Shown here in pieces: positions 27,060-35,788 of a stretch of DNA of 64,000 nucleotides. The notes beneath the pieces are model-generated. The model was given only the letters and a program-made list of their open reading frames with translations, had not been told where the DNA came from and did no database searches. Made by a program: the position numbers and the translations under genes. The stretch is taken from contig CAXXFJ010000004.1 in NCBI GenBank assembly GCA_963677415.2, forward strand, positions 124,001 through 188,000, in the 5' to 3' direction. The stretch's first letter is position 1. Each line of letters starts with the position of its first letter. The DNA is from JAQUTK01 sp963677415. GTDB taxonomy: Bacteria > Bacteroidota > Bacteroidia > Bacteroidales > JAQUTK01.

Positions 27060-28371
27060 GGTCTGTTCAATAAACTGTGTCAGTAAGTATAAAAATCATT
27101 ATATTTACCGCATAAAGAGCATTATTATGAGCAATACAGAAGAATTTGATTACAAAGAATTTGAGAAAGAACCATTATTAAAATTGAAGCAAGGCGTTAA
27201 CCTTGAAGGAGAGAACGGTATATTAGCCCCTCTTCTAAAACGTTTACTGGAAGCGGGTTTGCAAGGAGAGCTAGCCGGTCATTTGTCAGAACCACATCAA
27301 GCCAACAACCGTCGTAACGGATTAAGTTCAAAGAGAGTAAAGACTCATTATGGAAGCATAGAGGTGTCCACTCCCAGAGACAGGAATGGAAGTTTTGAAC
27401 CGGAACTGCTCCCTAAACGGCAAACAACTCTTGGCGAAGGACTGGATCGTAAAATTATTAATTTGTATGCCTTAGGAATGAGCTATACAGACATTTGTGA
27501 TCATTTGAGCGAGATGTATCAATTAAACATGTCTCCAGCTACAATCACAGCTATAACAGACAAAATTGTTCCTGAGGTAGAACAGTGGCAAACCCGTTCC
27601 TTAGAAAGTGTATACCCCATTGTCTGGATGGATGCTATTCACTATAAAGTCCGGGAAGATAATGCCATAAAAAGCAAAGCAGTATATTGTTTGATAGGTC
27701 TAAATCGTGACGGGATTAAAGATTTATTGGGCATGTATATTGGCCAGGCTGAGAGTGCCCGTTTTTGGTTATCTGTTCTTAATGATATCCAGCGTCGTGG
27801 TGTTCAGGATATATTGCTAGCCAGTATTGATAATCTCAAAGGATTTGCTCAGGCTATCGAGGCTGTCTTCCCACAAACTAAGGTTCAGTTGTGCATTGTT
27901 CACCAAATAAGAAATTCACTAAAATATGTTGCTAGTAAAGACCGCAAAGCAGTTGTTGATTCCTTAAGAGAAATTTATCAGGCAAACGATAAAGAACAGG
28001 CAGAAAAGGCTTTAGCCAGATTTGATGAAAAATGGTCAAAGAAATATCCATACATAATTAAATCATGGCTTGAAAACTGGGACAGGTTGTCTCAAATGTT
28101 TGAATTCCCTGATATGATAAGAAAGCTGGTTTACACAACCAATATCATTGAAAGTTTCAACAGTCAGCTTCGTAAAGTTACTAAGTCGAAACGTGTTTTT
28201 ACGAATGATCAGGCACTTATCAAGTTACTTTATTTGGTGCAAATGAAATTATTTGAGAACTTAAGACCAATTTTAGGGTGGAAGCAAATTATGGCACAAT
28301 TTATTATTATATTTGAACAGAGATGGGATATCAATTAATCATACTTACTGACACAGTTTATTGAACAGACC
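27060..28371 (+). mobile_element. IS256-family insertion sequence
   Basis: A 31-bp perfect inverted repeat (27060-27090 and 28341-28371, beginning GGTCTGTTCAATAAACTG) encloses one transposase gene. Both ends are flanked by AAGCAAAG (27051-27058 and 28372-28379), the remains of an 8-9 bp target duplication. The perfect ends and intact gene imply a fairly recent insertion. Confidence 0.93.
27127..28338 (+). CDS. IS256-family (mutator-type) transposase
   Basis: 403 residues from the ATG at 27127. An upstream in-frame ATG at 27034 lies outside the element, and so is rejected. Family features are ISPATITAITDK-like (MSPATITAITDKIVPEVEQW), the acid in YPIVWMDAIHYKVRE, ASIDNLKGFAQAIEAVFP, VQLCIVHQIRNSLKYV and the C-terminal VYTTNIIESFNSQLRKVTK with the catalytic Glu. 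The gene ends two bases before the right inverted repeat. Confidence 0.93.
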   Translation: MSNTEEFDYKEFEKEPLLKLKQGVNLEGENGILAPLLKRLLEAGLQGELAGHLSEPHQANNRRNGLSSKRVKTHYGSIEVSTPRDRNGSFEPELLPKRQTTLGEGLDRKIINLYALGMSYTDICDHLSEMYQLNMSPATITAITDKIVPEVEQWQTRSLESVYPIVWMDAIHYKVREDNAIKSKAVYCLIGLNRDGIKDLLGMYIGQAESARFWLSVLNDIQRRGVQDILLASIDNLKGFAQAIEAVFPQTKVQLCIVHQIRNSLKYVASKDRKAVVDSLREIYQANDKEQAEKALARFDEKWSKKYPYIIKSWLENWDRLSQMFEFPDMIRKLVYTTNIIESFNSQLRKVTKSKRVFTNDQALIKLLYLVQMKLFENLRPILGWKQIMAQFIIIFEQRWDIN

Positions 28372-28431
28372 AAGCAAAGTAACCCAGACCAGAAGACAAA
28401 AGCAAGCATTAAGGATGCATTAGTTATCTTG

Positions 28432-28505
28432 AACCGCAATACAGCTATCTTGAAGCATGAGATAGCTATATTGCGGTTTAATATAACTATTCCGTGCTTC
28501 AAGAT
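28432..28505 (+). promoter_or_regulatory. strong hairpin with an alternative pairing partner, upstream of the HU-like gene
   Basis: Arms 28432-28450 (AACCGCAATACAGCTATCT) and 28460-28478 pair over 19 bases with one mismatch, loop TGAAGCATG. The loop plus the arm end (ATCTTGAAGCATG, 28447-28459) is also complementary at 12 of 13 positions to CGTGCTTCAAGAT at 28493-28505. The two structures are mutually exclusive, as in attenuators, or form a pseudoknot. The HU-like start codon is 64 bases downstream. Confidence 0.6.
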
Positions 28506-28568
28506 GAAGAATATGTCAAGAAATGAGTATCTTTACATCTTAACAAAGAAAACTTATATTCCTATCAG

Positions 28569-29201
28569 ATGGCAAAATATATCAAGCAAGAAATGGCTGA
28601 CATTCAAGGCACCGGTGAAAACAAGTGCTTTTATCGGCTACAGACAAGTGGTAATCTTAGTCCCAAAGAGTTGATTAACCGTATTGCTCAATCCGGTTCT
28701 GGATTGACTGAGGGTACTGTGTCGCACGTACTTCAAACACTGACCCATGAAATGGCAAAAGCAATGGCTGACGGCTATAGTCTTTCTGTAGATGGTCTCG
28801 GCACATTCAAGGCATCGATTGGTGTTCGTGAAGATAAGGAGATGGACACCATTGACGGAGATGAACCAAAACATAATTCCACCAGTCTGCAAGTGACCGG
28901 TATCAATTATAGAGCAGAGAAACAATTGATACGTGATACTGATTCGCATAGCCATCTTACACCTGGCGGAGTGCGCAAACTTTATCGTTCACCTTATACG
29001 AAAGAGGCGCGGCTACAGTTGGCACTCGATTTTCTAAATGATCCTGCTCATCTGTTCATGCGATTAGATGATTATGCGACATTGACAGGATTGTCAAAAC
29101 CGGTGGCTTCCAAAGAACTTATTGAGTTTAGAGAGAATACAGAGACTGGCATTACTATGGCAGGACGAGGTACTAGTAAGGTATATGTCAAAAGAGTATA
29201 A
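28569..29201 (+). CDS. HU-family (HU-HIG type) DNA-binding protein
   Basis: 210 residues. KYIKQEMADIQGTGENKCFY and LTEGTVSHVLQTLTHEMAKA form the HU helical part, and YSLSVDGLGTFKASIGVRED the beta arm. The C-terminal ~90 residues (TPGGVRKLYRSPYTKEARLQ, DDYATLTGLSKPVASKELIE) are an extension seen in Bacteroidota HU-HIG proteins. Roles are nucleoid architecture and recombination cofactor. A TATCTTTA box at 28528-28535 is a possible -7 element. The hairpin just upstream may regulate it. Confidence 0.85.
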   Translation: MAKYIKQEMADIQGTGENKCFYRLQTSGNLSPKELINRIAQSGSGLTEGTVSHVLQTLTHEMAKAMADGYSLSVDGLGTFKASIGVREDKEMDTIDGDEPKHNSTSLQVTGINYRAEKQLIRDTDSHSHLTPGGVRKLYRSPYTKEARLQLALDFLNDPAHLFMRLDDYATLTGLSKPVASKELIEFRENTETGITMAGRGTSKVYVKRV

Positions 29202-29338
29202 CTGTTAAAGGAACAATACCTCCTTTTATCCAATTAATGGAACTATACGCATAACTTGGATATTGCTTTCAACTAAATTGACGAAGAACCACTAAACTCA
29301 GTGCTAGACACCGGGATTCGAAGACACAGGTTGTTGTT

Positions 29339-29764
29339 TTACTGGGGTTTATTGACAAATTCCATTATCTTGTTTGGGATTTCAGTGACAACGAACCCAA
29401 ACTTTTCATACAACTTGTGAGCATCATTAGTTGCAAGCATAACTCGTTGCAATCCTTGTATATCAGGATGCTTCATTATAGCATCCATAAGTTGTTTACC
29501 CAATCCTTGTTTTCTAAAGACTTCTAAAATGAAAACGTCCATAATATAAGCGAAGACAGCAGAATCTGTAAGAACTCTTGCAAATCCAACCAGTTTGTCT
29601 GTATTGTCATACACTCCAAAGCAAATAGAATTTTCAATCGAACGCTTGACTGTTTCAAAACTTCTACCTCTTGCCCAATAAGAACGATTTGTCAGAAAGT
29701 CATGTATTGCAATTAAATCTAACTTATCTTTATCTGTTGATATTTTATAATTACTCATATCCAA
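29339..29764 (-). CDS. GNAT-family N-acetyltransferase
   Basis: 141 residues. The acetyl-CoA-binding signature VFRKQGLGKQLMDAIMKHP (R/Q-x-x-G-x-G) is clear, preceded by AYIMDVFILEVFRK (motif D/A strands) and followed by ATNDAHKLYEKFGF (motif B). A single-domain cytoplasmic acetyltransferase; the substrate is unknown. The gene lies between the HU-like gene and an IS3 remnant, reading away from the large interrupted gene. Confidence 0.88.
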   Translation of the reverse strand: MDMSNYKISTDKDKLDLIAIHDFLTNRSYWARGRSFETVKRSIENSICFGVYDNTDKLVGFARVLTDSAVFAYIMDVFILEVFRKQGLGKQLMDAIMKHPDIQGLQRVMLATNDAHKLYEKFGFVVTEIPNKIMEFVNKPQ

Positions 29765-29795
29765 TGTGTTTTTAAAAACTTACCATTAATAGTGG

Positions 29796-30056
29796 TTGCA
29801 GACCCTCGAAGAAGCGAAGTGGTTGACTCTTATTGCTTCTAACTCTGATTTTAATCTTTCATGTTGTCTATACATAGATTCATCATCCAGATTTTGTTCT
29901 GGTGCAAAGATATATATTCAATTGAAAAAATGTAGTGCGGTTTGTTACCGAATATTTCCTGCAAACCTCTTTGTTACTCTTACTAACTCTGATTTCAGTA
30001 GACTCATTATTCTTTATCTCTGACTCCGGTTGACTCTTCTCAAAAGAACATTCTAA
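29796..30056 (-). mobile_element. decayed, internally deleted IS3 derivative
   Basis: On the minus strand it carries end-repeat units (GAGTCAACCGGAGTCAGAG, GAGTCTACTGAAATCAGAG), then an orfA fragment (NKEVCRKYSVTNRTT; compare NKEVCRKYSIANRTT in the intact element at 14977), then ATTAAAATCAGAGTTAGAAG and another terminal GAGTCAACC...GGGTC. It has no transposase catalytic part. It is either a degenerate copy or a MITE-like derivative of the 14932-16450 element. Confidence 0.7.
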
Positions 30057-30131
30057 AGGCTCCTGTTGGCTGCTATTTCCAATCAATCCAATTTTACACA
30101 TCGCTTTTACTATAACTATAATGTCGAATAA

Positions 30132-30162
30132 TCAAATAATATTTACTATAAATATTATTTGA
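30132..30162 (+). promoter_or_regulatory. perfect 14-bp-arm palindrome upstream of the large STAS/GHKL gene
   Basis: TCAAATAATATTTA at 30132-30145, three bases, then the exact complement at 30149-30162. AT-only arms without a T tract argue for an operator rather than a terminator. Its right arm contains a TTTG usable as the -33 element. Confidence 0.6.
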
Positions 30163-30177
30163 TATAATAATTATTCA

Positions 30178-30185
30178 TAACTTTG
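30178..30185 (+). promoter_or_regulatory. -7 box of the large defence-like operon
   Basis: TAACTTTG matches TAnnTTTG. TTTG at 30158-30161 (inside the palindrome's right arm) is 16 bases upstream, slightly short for a -33. The start codon is at 30270. Confidence 0.5.
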
Positions 30186-30231
30186 GATCAGTTAAATCTT
30201 AATTGTTGAAAAGCATAAAGAATAAATAATT

Positions 30232-30279
30232 ATGAAAGGTATTTTGTTTATACGAAACAGTAGAAAAATATGGAAATAA
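30232..30279 (+). CDS. 15-codon leader ORF overlapping the start of the large gene
   Basis: ATG at 30232, TAA at 30277-30279: MKGILFIRNSRKIWK. It overlaps the ATG at 30270 in another frame by ten bases, an arrangement that can couple translation. It may also be chance. Confidence 0.25.
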   Translation: MKGILFIRNSRKIWK

Positions 30280-30687
30280 AAATTGCAAAAAAATTTACCC
30301 AAAAAGATTTAGATAATTTTATCGATAAATATTATTCTACCTGTTTGGAGACAAAAGATCCCGAAGTAATTTTCAACCTAGAACAATTAGAATGGATCAG
30401 TGCTGAAGAAATAACATTTTTATTTTCATTGATGAGAAAACTGGTACTTAACAAAAAGAAGGTCATTGTGAAGATGCCAATTGTTTCAAAGATATTTGAG
30501 GATGATGACGATAAAACAATAGGAAGAAGAAGAATCGCAAATTTATATTTATATAGAGATTGGAAGATGTTTCATACAGGTGTCGAAGATTTTAATTTTA
30601 AAAATTTAGTTAGTAATATAAATACATTGTTTGATAAAAAAAAATCTTCTGAAAGATCGAATAAAATCATACCATTTCAAATTATAC
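30270..30687 (+). pseudogene. fragment 1 of the large STAS-GHKL-PRTase gene (STAS-like N-terminus)
   Basis: Residues 1-139 of a reconstructed 1738-residue protein. VIFNLEQLEWISAEEITFLF and the following basic strand RKLVLNKKKVIVKMP resemble a STAS (anti-sigma antagonist-like) domain at about residues 20-80. The native frame is cut at 30687 by IS66; the present ORF runs nine codons into the element and stops at 30713. Removing the IS plus one AATTATAC copy joins codon C-CG exactly to the next fragment (PTERYSDEA). STAS next to a GHKL ATPase recalls anti-sigma/antagonist switch pairs. Very AT-rich, unlike the flanking chromosomal genes. Confidence 0.75.
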
Positions 30688-30792
30688 GTAAGCGTCTCCA
30701 CGATACCGTATAGAAAAATTCAAAAGTTCTTTTTCTTTGTAAGCGTCTCCACGATACCGTATAGAAAAATTCAAAAGTTCTTTTTCTTTTGA

Positions 30793-32403
30793 TTATTTTT
30801 TCCAGTAGTTTGGAAGAAGCTCCCTATATACATCGTCTGAAGCGTTCGGGCTTATACAGGCCATCCGATTGAGTACGTCTGTGAAGTATTCGAAGGTGTT
30901 TATTCCCTGTAGCCTGCAGGAACACGCCAGCGAGTAGATCAAAGCTGATCTCTTTGCTCCCGCATGACTGCCACAAAACAGCGAGTTTCTCCTGCTTAAG
31001 CTGATGTATCTCATGCAGAGTTCGATGGCATTGTTGTCCAGCTTATAATCAGCCCTTTTTATGTAATTGCACAATGCGTCATACTCGTGCAGTATATAGT
31101 TTACCGCCATAGAGAGTGGACTCTTGGGAAGTGTGGCAGGGTTGGATTGTATCTCCAGTAATTTTCTTTTGAGCTGCTTTAATATGGGCGGTGCATATTC
31201 TTTTCTGTATCTGAGTCTTTTATTCGGACTCCACTCTTCTTGGATCAGATGTTCTTTCCTGTATAGCTGGTTGATAAGATCGATGATTTGCGTGGCATCT
31301 TCATCTCCTTCAATATCCAGAAACTTACGTTTGCAATGCTGGAAGCAAGAAAGACGTATGATATCCGGATATGTATCTGTTTCATAAACCTTATAGTGTA
31401 TCAGTCCATCCGACTGGATGGCTCCTTTATATTCTTCACCGATATAATTGTTCAGCACTTCACCTGATCGTGATCCGTCGTGATAAAAGTATTGTATCAG
31501 TTTTTTCTCATTGGCCAATGCCGCCCATATATATCCTTTGCGTACTCCTTTTCCTTTCTCGTTTTTATCTTTTACGAGAATGGTATAGTAGCTTTCGTCC
31601 ATGCACAAATAGCTGTCCCCAAGGATCTCCGTTCTCATGACCTCATCCAGGCGATCCATCATCATGGCAGACTTTTTTATCAGACCGTGTGCGGTTGCTT
31701 TGTTCAGTTCAAAACCGGATTCATTAAAGAATTTCACGATCCGTTCAACGGGCATGGAGTAGATGTATCTGAGTTGCAACATCCCGGCGATAAAGGAAGC
31801 TTCATAGTTCGAGTTTTGCAGCGGAGCCATCGGTGCTTTTGCAAAGTACATCTTTTCCTCAAACAAGCAGTTGTACTGATGATAGAGATGCTTGATAAAG
31901 CGTGGCGGGATATATTCATATCGGATGGAATCCACATGGCTTATGATTTTGGCTTTCTCTTTATCAAAACCGGGATCATTCGGGAAAATATCATGAGGAA
32001 CGACCTCTAATTCAAAATGCTCCTTGCGTTTGGCATTGTTGTTACCGCGATCTTTAGGTGAAGAGCTATTCGCTTCAGGAGACACAGCCTGATTTACCAC
32101 CTTTGGAACAATCTTTTCCGATGGATTGGAAAGCAGCTTGCTCAGACCCCGGTTCTTGCCGATCAATGTTTGTATGTCGCCATCCTTTTGGACAAGCGTA
32201 TCTTCCAGTGAGCTGATTGAACTGGTCAGCTTATCGATCTGGGCGGATAACGATTCTATCTGGAGAGATTGTTGCTGAAGCTGGAAGGATTGTTGCTGAA
32301 GCTGAAGGGACTGACGGCTTATCTGTTCCAAATAAGCTTTTTCTCTTTCAGCAGAAAGTCTGAGTTGATCTTCCAGCAGTTCTACAATCCGTTTAAAATT
32401 CAT
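30793..32403 (-). CDS. tnpC: IS66 transposase TnpC (copy A)
   Basis: 536 residues. An N-terminal coiled coil (Gln/Leu-rich, residues ~15-75, with SLQLQQQSFQLQQQ) is followed by a Zn-less IS66 core: PMAPLQNSNYEASFIAGML, the DDE core with the acid in YLCMDESYYTIL, ANEKKLIQYFYHDGSRSGEV, IQSDGLIHYKVYE, and the Glu region NNAIELCMRYISLSRRNSLF. The DDE transposase of the element. Ile replaces Thr in the phrase QTLIGKNRG compared with the other two copies. Confidence 0.95.
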   Translation of the reverse strand: MNFKRIVELLEDQLRLSAEREKAYLEQISRQSLQLQQQSFQLQQQSLQIESLSAQIDKLTSSISSLEDTLVQKDGDIQTLIGKNRGLSKLLSNPSEKIVPKVVNQAVSPEANSSSPKDRGNNNAKRKEHFELEVVPHDIFPNDPGFDKEKAKIISHVDSIRYEYIPPRFIKHLYHQYNCLFEEKMYFAKAPMAPLQNSNYEASFIAGMLQLRYIYSMPVERIVKFFNESGFELNKATAHGLIKKSAMMMDRLDEVMRTEILGDSYLCMDESYYTILVKDKNEKGKGVRKGYIWAALANEKKLIQYFYHDGSRSGEVLNNYIGEEYKGAIQSDGLIHYKVYETDTYPDIIRLSCFQHCKRKFLDIEGDEDATQIIDLINQLYRKEHLIQEEWSPNKRLRYRKEYAPPILKQLKRKLLEIQSNPATLPKSPLSMAVNYILHEYDALCNYIKRADYKLDNNAIELCMRYISLSRRNSLFCGSHAGAKRSALIYSLACSCRLQGINTFEYFTDVLNRMACISPNASDDVYRELLPNYWKK

Positions 32404-32476
32404 GCCATAAAGGTACGAATAATCATTTGTTTCACCAAGGAAACAAGGAATTAAATATTATCTATATATTTGTATA

Positions 32477-32836
32477 TCAACGTATTAAATCAATATCGAA
32501 CCGTTTTCTGTATTTTGCCGAATGAATATAGACGCCCTCCATTATTAAAACGAAGGTGCTCCATTTCATCTCGTATTGACCACTGAATGGGTTAAAAAGG
32601 GGTATCTCGAAAGTACCTTTCTCAAGTTTCTTCTGATATAAAATAAATCCGCCATGTTCCCAATGAAGTATCTTTATGGTGGTTCTGTTTTTGCTCACAA
32701 ACAGAAAAACTTCCCCGGACAAGGGGTTGCGTTTCATGTCGGACTTGACTAACTGATACAAGGAATAGATCCCTTTACGCATATCCACATCATGCGAACA
32801 GAGGTGGTAACTCATGGATTCTGTAAGTGCGAACAT
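32477..32836 (-). CDS. tnpB: IS66 accessory protein TnpB (copy A)
   Basis: 119 residues. Typical IS66 Orf2 layout: YHLCSHDVDMRKGIYSLYQL, then GEVFLFVSKNRTTIKILHWE and a hydrophobic/basic tail. Required with TnpA and TnpC for transposition in studied IS66 members. It starts one base after tnpA ends. Confidence 0.93.
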   Translation of the reverse strand: MFALTESMSYHLCSHDVDMRKGIYSLYQLVKSDMKRNPLSGEVFLFVSKNRTTIKILHWEHGGFILYQKKLEKGTFEIPLFNPFSGQYEMKWSTFVLIMEGVYIHSAKYRKRFDIDLIR

Positions 32837-32837
32837 C

Positions 32838-33248
32838 CTAGTAACCGGTATTGCATGAGAGGAGCAATGTGGCTAGTTCCTTTGCCGTGACATCTTCTAT
32901 GGAGACTGCCATCCCGTTAGGGTAGGTGATTTTCACTCCTTTAATACAGGATGGAATCTGCTCACAGACAAATTTTTCTTCAACTGGGGATGCATGAAAC
33001 GACAGTGGATAAATATGCTGCGATGACTCCGTTATTCCTAAATGGCATGGGACTGAATCTAAATTGTCATCGTAACGAGGTGCCGGATCGAAATCTTTGA
33101 GCGTCAGGTCTTGTTTGCGCATCCATGCCTGAAGACTGTTATAGCTTATGTGATACATCAAACAATAATCATACAAGGGTATGTCACAGCTACACAATGC
33201 GCGTTTGTAATCCTCTAGTAATTTCGAATATAAATCAGAGTTGTTCAT
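32838..33248 (-). CDS. tnpA: IS66 accessory protein TnpA (copy A)
   Basis: 136 residues. Contains a helix-turn-helix-like region (LYDYCLMYHISYNSLQAWMR) and ends with an IS66 TnpA-type tail (VKITYPNGMAVSIEDVTAKE). First gene of the element's operon, read away from the right end. Confidence 0.88.
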   Translation of the reverse strand: MNNSDLYSKLLEDYKRALCSCDIPLYDYCLMYHISYNSLQAWMRKQDLTLKDFDPAPRYDDNLDSVPCHLGITESSQHIYPLSFHASPVEEKFVCEQIPSCIKGVKITYPNGMAVSIEDVTAKELATLLLSCNTGY

Positions 33249-33332
33249 CTTTCGTCTTTTTAGAAGACAAAAGTAATTGGCTAGATATTACCATGCAAGA
33301 TGGTATTGCGGAGACGCTTACTTTTCTTTTGA

Positions 33333-34943
33333 TTATTTTTTCCAGTAGTTTGGAAGAAGCTCCCTATATACATCGTCTGAAGCGTTCGGGCTTATACAGG
33401 CCATCCGATTGAGTACGTCTGTGAAGTATTCGAAGGTGTTTATTCCCTGTAGCCTGCAGGAACACGCCAGCGAGTAGATCAAAGCTGATCTCTTTGCTCC
33501 CGCATGACTGCCACAAAACAGCGAGTTTCTCCTGCTTAAGCTGATGTATCTCATGCAGAGTTCGATGGCATTGTTGTCCAGCTTATAATCAGCCCTTTTT
33601 ATGTAATTGCACAATGCGTCATACTCGTGCAGTATATAGTTTACCGCCATAGAGAGTGGACTCTTGGGAAGTGTGGCAGGGTTGGATTGTATCTCCAGTA
33701 ATTTTCTTTTGAGCTGCTTTAATATGGGCGGTGCATATTCTTTTCTGTATCTGAGTCTTTTATTCGGACTCCACTCTTCTTGGATCAGATGTTCTTTCCT
33801 GTATAGCTGGTTGATAAGATCGATGATTTGCGTGGCATCTTCATCTCCTTCAATATCCAGAAACTTACGTTTGCAATGCTGGAAGCAAGAAAGACGTATG
33901 ATATCCGGATATGTATCTGTTTCATAAACCTTATAGTGTATCAGTCCATCCGACTGGATGGCTCCTTTATATTCTTCACCGATATAATTGTTCAGCACTT
34001 CACCTGATCGTGATCCGTCGTGATAAAAGTATTGTATCAGTTTTTTCTCATTGGCCAATGCCGCCCATATATATCCTTTGCGTACTCCTTTTCCTTTCTC
34101 GTTTTTATCTTTTACGAGAATGGTATAGTAGCTTTCGTCCATGCACAAATAGCTGTCCCCAAGGATCTCCGTTCTCATGACCTCATCCAGGCGATCCATC
34201 ATCATGGCAGACTTTTTTATCAGACCGTGTGCGGTTGCTTTGTTCAGTTCAAAACCGGATTCATTAAAGAATTTCACGATCCGTTCAACGGGCATGGAGT
34301 AGATGTATCTGAGTTGCAACATCCCGGCGATAAAGGAAGCTTCATAGTTCGAGTTTTGCAGCGGAGCCATCGGTGCTTTTGCAAAGTACATCTTTTCCTC
34401 AAACAAGCAGTTGTACTGATGATAGAGATGCTTGATAAAGCGTGGCGGGATATATTCATATCGGATGGAATCCACATGGCTTATGATTTTGGCTTTCTCT
34501 TTATCAAAACCGGGATCATTCGGGAAAATATCATGAGGAACGACCTCTAATTCAAAATGCTCCTTGCGTTTGGCATTGTTGTTACCGCGATCTTTAGGTG
34601 AAGAGCTATTCGCTTCAGGAGACACAGCCTGATTTACCACCTTTGGAACAATCTTTTCCGATGGATTGGAAAGCAGCTTGCTCAGACCCCGGTTCTTGCC
34701 GGTCAATGTTTGTATGTCGCCATCCTTTTGGACAAGCGTATCTTCCAGTGAGCTGATTGAACTGGTCAGCTTATCGATCTGGGCGGATAACGATTCTATC
34801 TGGAGAGATTGTTGCTGAAGCTGGAAGGATTGTTGCTGAAGCTGAAGGGACTGACGGCTTATCTGTTCCAAATAAGCTTTTTCTCTTTCAGCAGAAAGTC
34901 TGAGTTGATCTTCCAGCAGTTCTACAATCCGTTTAAAATTCAT
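33333..34943 (-). CDS. tnpC: IS66 transposase TnpC (copy B)
   Basis: 536 residues, same as the copy C protein; differs from copy A at the QTLTGKN position (Thr). The gene is intact although the element's left end is separated from it by copy A. The missing adjacent left end means this copy cannot move alone without including copy A. Confidence 0.95.
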   Translation of the reverse strand: MNFKRIVELLEDQLRLSAEREKAYLEQISRQSLQLQQQSFQLQQQSLQIESLSAQIDKLTSSISSLEDTLVQKDGDIQTLTGKNRGLSKLLSNPSEKIVPKVVNQAVSPEANSSSPKDRGNNNAKRKEHFELEVVPHDIFPNDPGFDKEKAKIISHVDSIRYEYIPPRFIKHLYHQYNCLFEEKMYFAKAPMAPLQNSNYEASFIAGMLQLRYIYSMPVERIVKFFNESGFELNKATAHGLIKKSAMMMDRLDEVMRTEILGDSYLCMDESYYTILVKDKNEKGKGVRKGYIWAALANEKKLIQYFYHDGSRSGEVLNNYIGEEYKGAIQSDGLIHYKVYETDTYPDIIRLSCFQHCKRKFLDIEGDEDATQIIDLINQLYRKEHLIQEEWSPNKRLRYRKEYAPPILKQLKRKLLEIQSNPATLPKSPLSMAVNYILHEYDALCNYIKRADYKLDNNAIELCMRYISLSRRNSLFCGSHAGAKRSALIYSLACSCRLQGINTFEYFTDVLNRMACISPNASDDVYRELLPNYWKK

Positions 34944-35016
34944 GCCATAAAGGTACGAATAATCATTTGTTTCACCAAGGAAACAAGGAATTAAATATTA
35001 TCTATATATTTGTATA

Positions 35017-35376
35017 TCAACGTATTAAATCAATATCGAACCGTTTTCTGTATTTTGCCGAATGAATATAGACGCCCTCCATTATTAAAACGAAGGTGCT
35101 CCATTTCATCTCGTATTGACCACTGAATGGGTTAAAAAGGGGTATCTCGAAAGTACCTTTCTCAAGTTTCTTCTGATATAAAATAAATCCGCCATGTTCC
35201 CAATGAAGTATCTTTATGGTGGTTCTGTTTTTGCTCACAAACAGAAAAACTTCCCCGGACAAGGGGTTGCGTTTCATGTCGGACTTGACTAACTGATACA
35301 AGGAATAGATCCCTTTACGCATATCCACATCATGCGAACAGAGGTGGTAACTCATGGATTCTGTAAGTGCGAACAT
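35017..35376 (-). CDS. tnpB: IS66 accessory protein TnpB (copy B)
   Basis: 119 residues, identical to the other two copies as read here. Confidence 0.93.
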   Translation of the reverse strand: MFALTESMSYHLCSHDVDMRKGIYSLYQLVKSDMKRNPLSGEVFLFVSKNRTTIKILHWEHGGFILYQKKLEKGTFEIPLFNPFSGQYEMKWSTFVLIMEGVYIHSAKYRKRFDIDLIR

Positions 35377-35377
35377 C

Positions 35378-35788
35378 CTAGTAACCGGTATTGCATGAGA
35401 GGAGCAATGTGGCTAGTTCCTTTGCCGTGACATCTTCTATGGAGACTGCCATCCCGTTAGGGTAGGTGATTTTCACTCCTTTAATACAGGATGGAATCTG
35501 CTCACAGACAAATTTTTCTTCAACTGGGGATGCATGAAACGACAGTGGATAAATATGCTGCGATGACTCCGTTATTCCTAAATGGCATGGGACTGAATCT
35601 AAATTGTCATCGTAACGAGGTGCCGGATCGAAATCTTTGAGCGTCAGGTCTTGTTTGCGCATCCATGCCTGAAGACTGTTATAGCTTATGTGATACATCA
35701 AACAATAATCATACAAGGGTATGTCACAGCTACACAATGCGCGTTTGTAATCCTCTAGTAATTTCGAATATAAATCAGAGTTGTTCAT
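35378..35788 (-). CDS. tnpA: IS66 accessory protein TnpA (copy B)
   Basis: 136 residues, identical to the other two copies as read here. Confidence 0.88.
   Translation of the reverse strand: MNNSDLYSKLLEDYKRALCSCDIPLYDYCLMYHISYNSLQAWMRKQDLTLKDFDPAPRYDDNLDSVPCHLGITESSQHIYPLSFHASPVEEKFVCEQIPSCIKGVKITYPNGMAVSIEDVTAKELATLLLSCNTGY

Larger units (their letters stand above)
30739..33321 (-). mobile_element. IS66 copy A, inserted into copy B
   Basis: 2583 bp with ends GTAAGCGTCTCC / GGAGACGCTTAC. It is flanked by TTTTCTTT on both sides (30731-30738 and 33322-33329), which is copy B sequence duplicated on insertion. Same length as copy C. One difference from B and C was noticed in tnpC (Ile instead of Thr in QTLIGKN). 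Confidence 0.93.

Noticed and set aside
27034..27126. Longer N-terminus for the IS256 transposase
   Set aside because: The extra 31 codons start outside the inverted repeat and cross it; the ATG at 27127 matches the family start.
28429..28674. 81-residue ORF over the hairpin upstream of the HU-like gene
   Set aside because: It overlaps the HU-like start in another frame and spans the hairpin; the structure explains the sequence better.
29290..29330. tRNA-like GGGATTCGAA stretch upstream of the GNAT gene
   Set aside because: No cloverleaf arms, anticodon stem or CCA end around it.
24037..30269. CRISPR array or phage attachment site in the repeat-rich island
   Set aside because: Repeats are two diverged long copies or IS ends, not short regularly spaced units, and no integrase or tRNA edge is present.
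30688..30738. 51-bp tandem repeat as an independent repeat element
   Set aside because: It is the left end of IS66 copy B separated from the rest by copy A, as shown by the TTTTCTTT duplication.
31124..32010. Plus-strand ORFs of 87, 89 and 176 residues repeated in all three IS66 copies
   Set aside because: They are antisense to tnpC, have no recognisable domain and repeat only because the IS repeats.
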